64,000 bases of DNA from Lotus japonicus (Eukaryota > Streptophyta > Magnoliopsida > Fabales > Fabaceae): positions 66,636,732-66,700,731 of the forward strand of contig NC_080044.1 in assembly GCF_012489685.1 (NCBI RefSeq), read 5' to 3'. This document shows, one piece after another, positions 1-11,248 of the stretch. Position 1 is the stretch's first letter. Every line of letters begins with the position of its first letter. The notes below the pieces were generated by a model that was given only the letters and a program-made list of their open reading frames with translations, ran no database searches and was not told the origin of the DNA. The position numbers and the translations under genes are program-made.

Positions 1-890
1 TATTTAGATGCTCTATTTAGTTATGTTAATTAAACAATCATATGTCCAGATCTTTTTGTTGAATTCGTATCTTGAAGGGTGCATTTAGATAAAGTGTGTC
101 AGAATCGACCAAGGCCTTGATTCATGGGCACCATGGATTGATCAATTAAAAGACATGAAACTTGATGCTATCAATCAAATGAAACACTTCAATTGATTTT
201 TTGTCCGGATATAATATATTGTTCGTACACTAATAAACAAATTCTAACACTGTTTTACCATATTATATACACGTGTAAGTGCAGCCAAATCGGTAGCTTA
301 TGTGTCATTTGTCATGCAATGAATGTCTGTTATTGAGTGATGGAAATATGGATTGCCCAAAGTACCGAACATTGCATCCATGAATGGGTAGCGTGACTAT
401 TTAATAATTCAGTAGCATTTTTCTCCCAAACAAATTTAAAAAGTTGAAATTTCATAAAAAAAAAATTAATTCTACCTGAAATTGAGTTGTTGAATTTTTA
501 ACTACGAGTTGTAAAATATAAAAATTTAATTTGAATTCAAGAAGTTTTGTAAAAAAATATATATACATATGATCGAGAAAGTAAATAGATTTTAAATATT
601 TTCATGTATTCATTGTGACTCATTCACAAAGTTTTTTTTATTCTCATTTAATTTTCACTTATTTTTTCTACATATCTCTCTTCTTTATACATCATAGTAT
701 TATTTATTTTATATCATTTTTATTCTATCTTCCCGTTGTACCAAAAATATCATTTTTCTTCATTTCTTTCATTCAGTGCATGAGATCAAGTTGTAAATAA
801 AAAGTTTCAAAAAAAAAAGTCGTAAACAACAACTTATTGATACAATGTGGAAAATACAAATTAAATAATAGGTATTTATAATTTAATTAC
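1..890. other. AT-rich intergenic DNA, no gene seen
   Basis: This stretch is very AT-rich with homopolymer runs. I see no conserved coding sequence, RNA gene or delimitable transposon in it. The one longer open frame, at 615-800, is Phe/Ile/Ser-rich and typical of chance translation of T-rich DNA. Confidence 0.6.
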
Positions 891-900
891 ATAATATGAT

Positions 901-1092
901 TCATCTTTTTCCTCACTTGGTTTTTTTTCCATTTTGGGTTTTTCCCTAGTAAGGTTTTAATGAGGCATGGTCTCTAAGATGCTCTTTTAAAGGGTTTTTT
1001 TGTTATATGTCACAGTTTCCCATTGTCATGAGAGGGTTGTTCTCATGAAAGTTTACATTATATTCAATAAAGTTTTATGCTGTCAAAAAAAA
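901..1092 (+). mobile_element. LINE-like 3' end with short A-tail
   Basis: The segment contains CTAGTAAGGTTTTAATGAGG, which recurs almost unchanged in the 3' regions of the two L1 LINEs near 8480 and 9390. It ends in an A-run at about 1085-1092. No coding part remains. I found no convincing target-site duplication, so both borders are approximate. The orientation follows the A-tail. Confidence 0.5.
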
Positions 1093-1201
1093 TGATTAAC
1101 TCTAATGATAAAAATAGAATATCCTCACTAAAATCTTGATTCTAATTCTTACATGCAAATTTTCATTCCAATAAAGGTGGTTTAAATAAAATTATATCAA
1201 A

Positions 1202-1333
1202 GGTGATTTTACTCTATTTTAGTATATCAATAAGAAAATTTATAAATTAAAAAATGAAAAATTTTATGAATTTTTGACCAACTTATCTTGATTTTTATTG
1301 GCCTCACCTATAATAGAGTTAAATCACTCTCAT
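1202..1333. mobile_element. possible small inverted-repeat MITE
   Basis: GTGATTTTACTCTATTTTA near 1203 and TATAATAGAGTTAAATCAC near 1311-1330 are imperfect inverted copies. They flank about 130 bp of AT-rich DNA. The layout fits a small non-autonomous DNA transposon. No clear target duplication was seen and the superfamily is not assigned. Confidence 0.35.
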
Positions 1334-1419
1334 GGGTACTAAAATAGCCTCGTATAGACCACAAACCTTAAAAGAGAACAATTTTAAAAAGAAAAATAGC
1401 ACACAGTATCTTTTTATGA

Positions 1420-1670
1420 AAAGAATGTGTTCATAAATATAGGTAACTTAAAATTTTGATGAACCATTTGATTCTTTTTTTCTAAACTACCCTCATATTT
1501 AATATGTGAGATATAATGAAATTTCGAGATATTAACTTAGAGAGAAATTCATATAGGAAATTAAATAAGAGTAATATAGAAAAACTAATAATAATTATTT
1601 TACAAATTTATCTCTAATAATTACTACGTTTCTTAATGAAAGAGAATTAAGTAAAAATAATTTTTATATA
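1420..1670. mobile_element. degraded Stowaway-like MITE
   Basis: Between about 1483 and 1660 the sequence follows the interior of the intact Stowaway element at 56113-56405. Shared stretches include ACCCTCATATTTAATATG, a GATATTAACTTRGAGAGA block and TTTACAAATTTAT, in the same order. The terminal CTCCCTC motifs are lost, so this is a decayed relative. Borders are approximate. Confidence 0.5.
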
Positions 1671-1899
1671 TAATATTGTACATGCTAGCCGCCAAAAATG
1701 TTTTCACACTAAAAAATACTGTGTGTGCTTTCATTAATAGGTTATTCTAACTTATTCCAAGTTACTCCTTAGATGTCTTTTCATTAAATAAATTTATTCA
1801 ACTTTTTATTCAGTCAATAAATAGGGTTAATGATTGGATGAAAAATTAAATTAATGAGATGACAAAAATTATTCGACTAAAAAAATTGAAAGACTCAAA

Positions 1900-2235
1900 T
1901 TAAGTGGAAAAAAAAACCTAGAGGAAATCATCCGGTCGAGTATTGTGCTAAAGAGACCAAAGTGTTACTATACAATTTCTTTGTAAACTTCATTATATCA
2001 AATATAATTTTATCCAACATAATGTACCAAATTATAATCCAAACAAATTGAAATACTTAAAGTAAGGTAAAAAAAAACAACTTGAGGAATTAAAATCATC
2101 CGGTCGAGTATTTTGCGAAAGAGGCCAAAGTGTTACTAAATAATTTCTTTGTAAACTTCATTATATCGAATATAATTTTATCTAACATAATTTACCAAGT
2201 TATAATCCAAACAAATTATGAGTACGAAACGTTAT
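1900..2235. repeat. tandem duplication, period about 168 bp
   Basis: Two adjacent copies share ATCATCCGGTCGAGTATT, CCAAAGTGTTACTA, TTTCTTTGTAAACTTCATTA and TATAATCCAAACAAATT. The anchor CCGGTCGAG occurs at 1932 and again at 2100. The copies differ by scattered substitutions, so the duplication is not recent. No coding role is visible. Confidence 0.8.
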
Positions 2236-2627
2236 ATACTAAATTAAATGTAACGATTATAATTTATTCTTCACATTTTTCTGATCAAAATCGATTGACT
2301 TTTCCTTTAGTGTTGGAGCGGTGGTCTATCTTTTGGCCTTCGAGATCTTGTGGTCTAGCTATTTGATCTTTTAGTTCTTAGGTTGGCTTACTTTGTGATG
2401 GGTTATTTATCTTTTGGTTGGTTGTAGGGTTTTTTTTATGTATTGCTTTATGATTTTTCTTCTTCTTTGAGGACTGTCCTTCATTGTACGTGGGTGATTA
2501 GCTTTTTGTTGTTACTAATCATCATTTCCTACATTTTCTCCTTGACAGCTTTGTTTTGAAAGTTGTAATTAGTATATTATTTTACTTTCTTAAAAAAAAC
2601 TATAACAGAAACATAAAATTCTATACA
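2236..2627. other. non-coding DNA, possible LINE 3' remnant
   Basis: A G/T-rich stretch (about 2300-2580) ends in an A-run at about 2592-2600. This resembles the 3' untranslated tail of plant L1 elements, but no protein similarity or target duplication supports it. No gene is seen. Confidence 0.35.
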
Positions 2628-2636
2628 TATTTTTTA
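2628..2636. repeat. 9-bp target duplication of the MULE (left)
   Basis: TATTTTTTA is repeated exactly at 3991-3999, directly outside the inverted ends of the Mutator-like element. Confidence 0.9.
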
Positions 2637-3990
2637 GGCTTAATTCCAGTTTTCGTCCCTGATCTATTACGTTTGTGCGATTTTAGTCCCACTATTTTAA
2701 AACGAGCGATTTGCATCCCTCATGTTTGTGCCGTCAACGATTTTAGTCCACACGTTAAATTATGGACGGAAATAGGTGACGTGGCATATTCATTAAATGA
2801 TGTGGCACCAGAATGTATTTCCAACTAGATAATAAAATTGTTAAAACATAAATTTATAAAACAAATAAATAAATAAATCAAAATATTAATTAAACCCAGA
2901 AATCCATCACCACATCTTCTTCTTTTGTTCTTTTTCTTCATCATCATCTCCATCACCCTTCCTCATCTTCTGCTTTATTACAGACAAGAAAATTCCCAAG
3001 CCCACCCAACCTCTTCAGCGTCTGACGATTCATCCCAACACCCGCAACACCACCACCATCAACCCCATCTCCACTGTCTAATTCTTCACACCGCACCACC
3101 ACCCCCATCTTCATCTTCTGTTTCTTCACACCGCACCAACCCCACCACCACCTCCAACCACATCTTCACTGTCCGCAAACCAACCCAAAAGTTACACAAC
3201 AATCCTCAAAACCCCAGTTTTCAACAACCCAATCCGCAAATCCCAGCTTTCAGCCAAAATCGCACAACCACAAGAACCGGACCTTCAGATCCACCACTAA
3301 CAACCACAACCACAATATCAGAACCCATCACCGTCGAGACTCAAAACCCCATCTGCTTCTGCCACCGTCGTCCTCTATTTTCTTTCTCGGACCCACGATC
3401 TGTCTCTCTCTCCCTCCCCCGAACCCTGTGCCCGAGCCCTGTGATGAGGGCGTGATGAGGGATGCAGATCTGGTAGATGAGTGGAGCAAAATTTCTCTTG
3501 GTTTGCATAGGGTGGAAGGGAGATGAGGTTTTTTTTTTTCTTTCTGATTTGGGGTTTACATCTGGGTCATGGGGTTGGGATGTAGAAGAGGAAGAAGAAG
3601 AAGGTTGGGTTCTGGGTTGGGATGACAGTACGTCTGAAGGAGGAGAAGAAGAAGAAAAACAAGAAAGGAGAGAGAGGCTGGGAGCGTGAAGGGTAGAGGG
3701 AGATTGAGGGTTTTTTTATTATGGTTTATTGTTATTTGTTTTTTTATGTTTTATTATATGTTCTGTAATTTGTTGTAAATTAAATTAATTTATAGTTAAA
3801 TATGTGGTTGCTTAGTTGGAGTGCCAACTCAACTAATAATTGCCACATCACCCACTTCCGTCACATTTTAGACAGATTGACTAAAACTGTTGACGGTACA
3901 AATATGAGGGATGTAAATTGCTCGTTTTAAAGTAGAGTGACCAAAATCGCACAAACGTAATAGATCAGGGACGAAAACTGGAATTAAGCC
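2637..3990. mobile_element. non-autonomous Mutator-like element (MULE)
   Basis: The element starts GGCTTAATTCCAGTTTTCG and ends with its reverse complement. The inverted repeats extend about 120 bp inward with a few mismatches. A perfect 9-bp direct repeat, TATTTTTTA, flanks it at 2628-2636 and 3991-3999. A 9-bp duplication with long inverted ends is diagnostic of Mutator-like transposons. The 1354-bp element has no transposase. Its centre has a C-rich half (about 2925-3450) and a purine-rich half (about 3477-3690), which is unusual for this AT-rich window. It must be moved in trans. Confidence 0.92.
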
Positions 3991-4127
3991 TATTTTTTAT
4001 GAATGAAAATGAAGAAAATGTGAAGCAATGAGATGGCATGTTGGCGTGACAAGGAGGTCTATTGTAACAGGCTAGTTTTGAGGGTGAGGACCCATCATTG
4101 AACCTTGCTTCTCTGTAAACCTTTGTT

Positions 4128-4146
4128 AGGACATGGTGGGTCCCTT
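4128..4146. repeat. 19-bp target duplication of LINE 1 (left)
   Basis: AGGACATGGTGGGTCCCTT at 4128-4146 is repeated exactly at 8672-8690, right after the A-tail of the LINE. It fixes both ends of the insertion. Confidence 0.95.
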
Positions 4147-4175
4147 GCAGATGAGGGGGAATCAAAGGTGAATCA

Positions 4176-7100
4176 ATGATAGTATTAAGCTATAATGTGA
4201 GGGGGCTTGGTAGTAGTGTTAAGCTGAGAGCATTAAGGGAATTGGTTCTGAAAGAGAAGGTGGACATGTTACTTCTCCAAGAGACTAAGTTGGAAGAGGT
4301 TAACCAGAGAATCTGTAATGCTATATGGGGCAGTGATGAATGTAGTTGGTGCTATAAAGCTTCAGAGGGTAGATCTGGTGGAATTTTATGTATTTGGCAG
4401 ATTGGTAAATTTAATATTCTTGATAGTTGCGTGGGCAGTGGCTTTGTGGCAATGAGGGGAAAGATTATTGAACAAGATTTGGAGTGTGGAGTGGTGAATG
4501 TTTATGCTCCATGCAATGCTACTGATAAGAGAAGACTGTGGATGGAAATTAATCAATGGGCTGATCGCACTAACTCCTCTTGTTTATGTGTTGCAGGGGA
4601 TTTCAATGCTATAAGGAATTCAGAGGAGAGACAAGGATCTGCAAATGGAGTGTCTCAATGTAGACGAGAGATGGATGATTTTAACCAGTTTATTTATGAT
4701 TTGCAGTTGGTTGAGCCTCCTTTGGTAGGAAAAAGATTTACCTGGTACAGATCTGGTGGACAAGCATCCAGTAGACTCGACTGATTCCTTTTGTCTGATG
4801 ATTGGGTGTCTTCAAGGCCTAATGAAATGCAAGCTGTATTAGACAGACATTTCTCTGATCACTGTCCAGTTATACTCAGGGGTACTACTCGGAATTGGGG
4901 ACCAAAACCTTTCCGGGTTCTGAACTGTTGGTTTGAAGACCATAGGTTTAAGGAGTTCGTTGAGAAGGAGTGGAAGGATATTCAAGTGACTGGTCTGGGG
5001 GCATTTGTAATCAAAGAAAAACTGAAGGCGCTGAAACTAAAGTTAAAGGCTTGGAACAGTGATTCTTTTGGTGATGTTAATCGCAAGTACAAGGAGATAG
5101 TGGAGAGAATGGCGGTTTTGGACAAGCTGTTAGAGGAGAGGGAGCTATCTGAATCTGAATTGAATCAGCGGAAAGAATTGCAATGTGAATTTTGGAAATC
5201 AGCGAGGTTCAGAGATTCTATTCTGCATCAGAAGTCAAGATGCAAATGGACCCAAGAAGGCGATGCCAATTCAAAGTTTTTCCACTCATATATTAATCGA
5301 AGAAGGCAATCAAACAGGTTAGTGGGACTGAATATAAATGGTAGCTGGGAAGAGGATCCAGTGAAAATAAAAGAAGAAGTGCGAGTTTATTTTGAGAACA
5401 AGTTTAAAGGGTTGTCACGAGAGTCACCAACTCTGGATGGCGTTCCTTTTAGCCAGATTGGTGAGGAGGACAAATTGCAACTGGTTGCTAAGTTTTCGCC
5501 CCAGGAGGTAAAAGAAGCTGTATGGGATTGTAGCTGTGAAAAGAGCCCTGGCCCAGACGGTTATAATTTCAGGTTTCTGAAATCTTTTTGGCACTTATTT
5601 GCAAAAGATTTTCAACTGTTGGTGGATGATTTCTTTGAGAAGGGGTATTGGCCGAAAGGATGTAATTCCTCATTCATCTCACTGATCCCCAAGAAGGAAT
5701 GCCCGGAAGGTCTTGCTGATTATAGACCTATTTCATTGGTTGGATGCGCCTATAAGGTGGTGTCTAAAATTCTCTCTAACCGAATTAAGAAGGTTCTCCC
5801 TTCTGTGATAGATGCTGGTCAGTTTGCGTTTCTGGGAGGAAGAGGATTATTAGATAGCGTGGTGGTTGCTAACGAATGGGCCCATGACGCAAGGATGAGA
5901 AAGAAAAGCTCAATGGCATTTAAGGTTGACTTCGAGAAGGCGTACGACTCTGTAAATTGGGAATTTCTCTATTATATGATGGCTAGGATGAACTTTGATG
6001 ATAGGTGGATCACTTGGATTAGAGGTTGTTTAGAATCTGCGAGAGTCTCTGTGTTGGTCAATGGGAGCCCTTGTGGCGAGTTTGGCATGGGAAGAGGTAT
6101 CCGCCAGGGTGACCCTATTGCCCCATTCTTGTTCTTAATTGTGGCGGAGGGTCTTAATGAACTGCTAAAACAAGCTGTGCGATTGAATAAATTTTCTGGG
6201 TACAAGTTCGGTGATATGGAAGAGGGGGTGGCAATTTTACAATATGCAGATGATACTCTGTTTCTTGGAGAGGCTACTAGACAGAACGCCTTTACTCTAA
6301 AGAGTATTCTAAGGTGTTTTGAACTTGCTTCGGGATTAAGCGTTAATTTTCACAAAAGCAGTCTGGTGACAGTAGCAGTGGATTGCAGAGAGGAGAGGAT
6401 ATTAGCAGCTATCCTTAATTGCAGGATCATGAATATGCCATTCTTGTACCTTGGTATACAGGTGGGAGGTAACCCACGAAGACTACATTTTTGGGACCCG
6501 ATTCTGGTTAAGCTGAGAAGTAGGTTGTCTATTTGGCGGAGGAAGAATTTGTCATTCGGAGGTAGAATCTGTTTAATTAACAGTACTCTTTCTTCTCTCC
6601 CATTGTTTTATTTATCCTTTTTTAAGATGCCGTCGGGTATTATTAAAGAGTGCCGTAAGATTATGTGTAATTTCTTATGGGGTGGTGTGGATGAACATCA
6701 GAGGAAAATAGCTTGGATGAATTGGGATGGAGTATGCAAACCAAAGGAGCTAGGGGGTCTGGGGATTAAAGATTGGAATGCGTTCAATTTGGCATTACTT
6801 GGGAAGTGGAGATGGAGATTAATGAAGGAAGGACTTGTTCAATTTGTGGGCTAGGGTTATCAAGGTTAAATATCCAGACTTGTTTGAAAATTTTGGTAGT
6901 TCTCAAGGTGCCGGTCACTCTATCTGGTGGCAGGATATTTGTAGATCATGTCTTGATCCTACAGGTGATGGCTGGTTTGAGGTAGCTATGAGTAGGAGGG
7001 TGGGAGACGGGAATGGGGTGAAGTTTTGGACAGAGAAATGGATAGGAAATGAGACTCTGAGGAATGCATACAACAGATTATTTTATTTATCAATTCAGAG

Positions 7101-7872
7101 TCATGCGTATATTGGGGAAATGGGGAGTTGGGAGGGTAATTCGTGGTCTTGGAAGCTGTCCTGGCGTCGCCAACTCAGAGGAAGGGAGAACAACATGTTG
7201 CAGGGGCTTCTGACAAAGTTAAATCAGGTTAATCTTAGACAAGGGGTGGCAGATAAATTGCTGTGGCTTGATAATCCTGATGATGGGTATCTTGTGCGTT
7301 CGGCCTATGCCTTTATTAAAGGTTTTTGGAATCTATCTCCTGAACCTACCTTTAAGCATATTTGGAGAATGTTTGTGCCTGCTAATATTAAGACGTTTGT
7401 ATGGAGAGCTATGTGGGATAGATTACAAACCAAAAGTAACTTGGTGCGGAGGGGAATCACTTTTGATAATGAGGACTTGAAGTGTATCTTTTGCAGAGAT
7501 TCAGTGGAGTCAATGAACCACCTTTTATTTACTTGTCCGTTTTCTTACTATGTGTGGTGTAGAATATATAGATGGCTGGGTTTTGAAACTGTTTTACTAG
7601 ATGATTGCAGGGTACACTTTCTACAACACTCACTGAATAGATGGAAAAAGAAACAGAAACGGTGCTGGAATGCAATCTGGGCAGCGGTGGTATGGTCTAT
7701 TTGGTTAACTCGTAATAATGTAGTATTCAAAAATGATAATGCGGATTTAGAACAGGTATTTGAGTTGATTCAATGGCGTGCTTGGAGCTGGATTTCTGCT
7801 TTTGAAAGGGAATTTCGTTGTTCCATGTTTGAATGGAAATCTGACCCTGGGTCCTGTGTTTCTCAAGTTTGA
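4176..7872 (+). pseudogene. LINE ORF2: endonuclease + reverse transcriptase, broken
   Basis: ORF2 encodes the enzyme that nicks the target and copies the LINE RNA. In order it shows an APE-type endonuclease (4176-about 4890; SYNVRGLG, QETKLE, AGDFNA, RLD then SDHCPV), a reverse transcriptase (about 5540-6500; SLIPKKE, DYRPISLVG, FEKAYDSVNW, RQGDPIAPFLF and the catalytic YADD) and a C-terminal zinc-finger region (about 7350-7570, with CIFCRD). No RNase H follows, as in many plant L1 lineages. Two lesions are visible. A TGA at 4782-4784 is in frame with the continuation at 4791. A single-base frameshift lies at about 6830-6845, where the reading moves into another frame that ends at 7872. It is therefore not expected to be active. 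Confidence 0.93.
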
Positions 7873-8619
7873 TGCGGGTTTGTGGCTGTGAGTTTTTTAT
7901 TTGATAGGGGGCTGGAGGTTGCAGGGTTCTTTTAATTGTTTCTGTTGATTTATGGTATTGGAAAATTTCTTTGTTTGAGGTAATTAAGTAATTAACTTCT
8001 GCTTTGGCTCTGGTTGGATTGATAGTCAAGATGGAGGGTGAGGTTGGCAAGGATCATAGGGACTTGGAGCTTATGTGCTGCTGATTTTGGTTGAGCAGAG
8101 TTGGATCTTTGGCTTAGAAAAGTTCATTCAGAGTGCTTGTCGTTTGAGGGTTGGACAACCAGTGTATTTGCTGCATAATTTTGCCAAATAAAGGAGGAAT
8201 TGATTTAGTGCTCAATGCTATCTTTGATATAGTGACCTGTTCTACTTTGTGTATAGCATGTGGGAGCCTAATTGTTTCATTGATTTCGTTGCATTCTTCC
8301 AATAAGGATTTTGCTTGATGAAGACTTAGCTCCTGGAAGGTCTGGCATTTGGTTTTAGGGGTGGGTTTTAGTGTGGGATTATTTATCTCTTTGTAAACCT
8401 CCTTGGAAATTTTTCTTTGGCTTTATAAATTGGGTACTCTTTTTCCTTACTAGGTTTTTCCATGTGGGTTTTATCCTAGTAAGGTTTTAATGAGACCCCT
8501 TTTGTAAAGCCTTTTTTCAAGGAGGTAGTGGGTGGGTAGCCTTAACACTAGTAGGGTCTTTGTCTTTGTACATGTTCTCCTCTTGTTCTTTTGCTTCATT
8601 TTCCTTTTTGTATTGGGTT

Positions 8620-8638
8620 GAAGTACTCCTTGTATTTC
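8620..8638 (+). other. conserved 3' stem-loop of L1
   Basis: GAAGTAC-TCCTT-GTATTTC forms a 7-bp stem (one G-T pair) with a 5-nt loop, about 25 nt before the A-tail. The same 7-5-7 architecture recurs at 9537-9555 and 17426-17444 in other L1 tails, so it is probably the RNA element recognised by the LINE reverse transcriptase. Confidence 0.6.
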
Positions 8639-8846
8639 TCTTCAATATATTTATAATTGCCTATAAAAAAAAGGACATGGTGGGTCCCTTACATGTGTGC
8701 ACATGCGTCTGCTGGTGTGAGCAAGCGTGCGTGCACCAATCACAGCCGTTTTATTCTACTGTTTTGTCGTTTCCTCGATCAATTGTTTTTGCTAATGCTC
8801 AGCAAATTAAAACAAAAAACGAAAAATATTACTGATAATTAGTAAT

Positions 8847-9586
8847 ATTATGAAGAGGTGGATCCTGTAGGAATGTTTATCAGGCAAGAGTTAAGGCGTG
8901 GGTTTGGTACAAGGCGAAAGGGAGAAACTTTCACCATGCTATCTCTGAATGGTATGGTGAGCCAATCTTATGTCTTGATGGTCTTTAATTTGATAGCATG
9001 AGCTGCCAACATAGTGGAATTTTTGCAACAGTGCTCTAATGTCTTTTGAAGGTTAATTGATGGTTGGACACCTAGCTGGTTTTTTGCGTTTTTTTGTCAA
9101 AGGTTGGAGGAGCTGGAGCTGTGTTTTTTTATCTTTGAATGATGACTTGCTTGGTCTCTGTTCCAAGGCTTGTGGGCGGATTCTAGTTGGATTGTTAATG
9201 TCTTTCTTATATTGTATTGGCTCTTACGGGTGGTGGTAAATTTTCTGTTGGATCTGGCTTTGGGATTAGTGGTGTTGTTGAGTATGAAGTCACTTAGCTT
9301 TTTGTAATCTCCTTGGAGTTTCATTCATGGCATTATAAAATTAGTACTCTTTTTCCTTATCTAAGTTTTCCCAAAGAGGTTTTATTCTAGTAAGGTTTTA
9401 ATGAGGCTTGTTTTATAAAGTCTAATTTCAATGAGGCTTTGGGTAGGTTAGCTTTGGTTTTGGTTGGGTCTTTTGTCTTTGTTCATGTTTATCTAGTTTT
9501 CTCTCTTCCTCTACATCTCTCTACTTGTATTGGGTTGAAGTACCCCTTGAACTTCTATTCAATAAATTCTTATTGCCTATAAAAAA
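8847..9586 (+). mobile_element. second L1 LINE, strongly 5' truncated
   Basis: A 16-bp duplication, ACTGATAATTAGTAAT, lies at 8831-8846 and 9587-9602 and encloses 740 bp ending in an A-run. The 3' part (about 9295-9580) parallels the 3' untranslated region of the neighbouring LINE, with TAGTAAGGTTTTAATGAGGC and the terminal stem-loop. No long coding frame remains. This is an independent insertion about 140 bp downstream of the first LINE's target copy. Confidence 0.9.
9537..9555 (+). other. conserved 3' stem-loop of L1
   Basis: GAAGTAC-CCCTT-GAACTTC has the same 7-5-7 layout as the loops at 8620 and 17426, with one mismatched pair. It lies shortly before the A-tail of the truncated LINE. Confidence 0.55.
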
Positions 9587-9602
9587 ACTGATAATTAGTA
9601 AT

Positions 9603-11107
9603 TTGTCCCTTTTGTCATGTGAATCTCTACTTCACACCGTTCTTGATTTCTATGTATTTATGATTTCTTTTTTCTTTATTGTCAATTGACATCTCACAAT
9701 TACTTCAAAAAGAGAAGAATGAAGAGAAGAACACATCATGACTTAGTTCTGATGAGTCAAGTAAGCGTTCTTAAATATGAGTTAGTGATCAAGGCATCGT
9801 GGTTGGGAAGATGCAAGTTCTGATATGACTTGGGATGCCCATGATTCGTTCGGAAGGGATGGTACATACACCCTCCCTTAAGATTGGAGCTAATAAGCGA
9901 ACAATGTGTTGTTTTCATTATGATTGGACCTAGACTCGAGGTACTCTAGTTAAGGGAGACACACGTCTTGATATGATTTGGGAATATTCCCCCTAATCCG
10001 ATCAAGCAAGAGATTACACAATCCTTTAAGACTGGAGCTAAGAATTGAATATGCTTAAGTTGTTTTGGTAGACATAAATTAGGCTTCACAAAGGGGAATG
10101 GTTAGCCCATATTTATTCGAGTTGGGTTATGTGGTGGTTTTTTGAACATCAAGAGCTAGTTTGATTTCTTTTTGTTGGATGGCACTAATCTCCATGTCAC
10201 GTCTCTTTGCATTGGTGGCGATCACAGCGTTGGGGAATGTGTGCCATTTGAAATATCTAATGTCTTGGTTGTTCAAAAATATCCATGTTGACCATTATTG
10301 TTGCCATTGCTTTCATTGTAACCATTATCTTGACGATTACCCAAAATAATAAAAAGATCTAATATTCTTCTAGATTGTGATCGTTTACACTCTAAACTAA
10401 CTGAATTCATAGTGAAAGGATAGAAAAATAAAGGCAAAAGATTGGTTTGTTGTTTCAAACGCGATTATTCCATAATTTACGAAAGCAATTATAAGAAATG
10501 TTGTAAATTTATAGTGAAATGCACTAGGGATTCAATTTATTCAACCTCCTTTATATGTTTCTACCCACCTTAGTTATACATATGAGTTCTATTAAATCTG
10601 TTCACAATGTTATGCATTGTTGTCCACTTATCAAATCTTTAGTTAAGCGCTTCTTCTAATTGATTAATGATAACCAATTCTTTAGTATCTATTATTAATT
10701 AACTAGAGAATAAAACTAATTTAATTTTAGACAATCATAGGCAAATAATTACCCTTATTCCTAAGAAGCAAAGACCATTGTCTAATTCTTCCCGAAATTT
10801 CTATTCCAATCAAGTAGCAAAACAATCTATGGACAATGAATTTATACAAAACATAAAAGGAATTTACTGTGGATAACTAGGTCTATCACGTACACCGGTG
10901 ATTAAGTAAAAAAATTGAAAGTGTGATTAAGTAAAAAGGAAAAAACTTAATCATGTAAGAATCATAACATTACTTATCCTTACTTCAAAATCAAATAATT
11001 ATGTTTTAAGGACCAAAAATTAAAAAAAATTCCACCGATCATTTTAAATTAAACTGAAACATGTTTAACCCATGCAATATAAATTTGTGCATGCCATTTT
11101 CATTTTG
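9603..11107. other. intergenic DNA, nothing assignable
   Basis: About 1.5 kb without a recognisable gene or a transposon that I can delimit. Short open frames at 10161-10349 and its antisense have no family features. Confidence 0.5.
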
Positions 11108-11113
11108 AATATG

Positions 11114-11241
11114 TTTTTTTTAAAGGCAAATATTAGTTGTTAGTGAATTAGTTATCCTCAAGGTTTGAACCTTGTACCCTTCACTCTTTATTACAACCAA
11201 GACTTATGTCCCTAGCTCTTACCACTTAAGCTACCCTTTTA
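11114..11241 (-). mobile_element. tRNA-derived SINE
   Basis: On the minus strand the sequence reads TAGCTTAAGTGGTAAGAG, an A-box-like start, then a degenerate B-box in AAGGTTCAAACCTTG. It ends in an A-run that appears as T's at 11114-11121. AATATG flanks both sides (11108-11113 and 11242-11248). A second member of the same family sits at 19475-22022. SINEs are non-coding and use LINE machinery for copying. Confidence 0.75.
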
Positions 11242-11248
11242 AATATGT

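Larger units (their letters stand above)
4147..8671 (+). mobile_element. L1-type LINE, 5' truncated before ORF2
   Basis: This 4525-bp non-LTR retrotransposon is bounded by a perfect 19-bp target duplication and ends in an A-tail (8664-8672). It begins only 29 bp before the ORF2 start. The gag-like ORF1 and promoter of a full plant L1 are therefore missing, as expected when target-primed reverse transcription stops early. ORF2 occupies 4176-7872 and is broken twice. A long 3' untranslated region (7873-8663) carries the CTAGTAAGGTTTTAATGAG motif and a terminal stem-loop. The intact target duplication and few lesions suggest a fairly young insertion. Confidence 0.95.

Noticed and set aside
2925..3455. 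176-codon Pro/His/Thr-rich frame as a gene
   Set aside because: It lies wholly inside a bounded Mutator-like element, is low-complexity and has no conserved motif.
9748..9790. Hammerhead ribozyme, from CTGATGAGTC at about 9750
   Set aside because: The second conserved core (CGAAAC after stem II) is missing, and no flanking helices could be paired.
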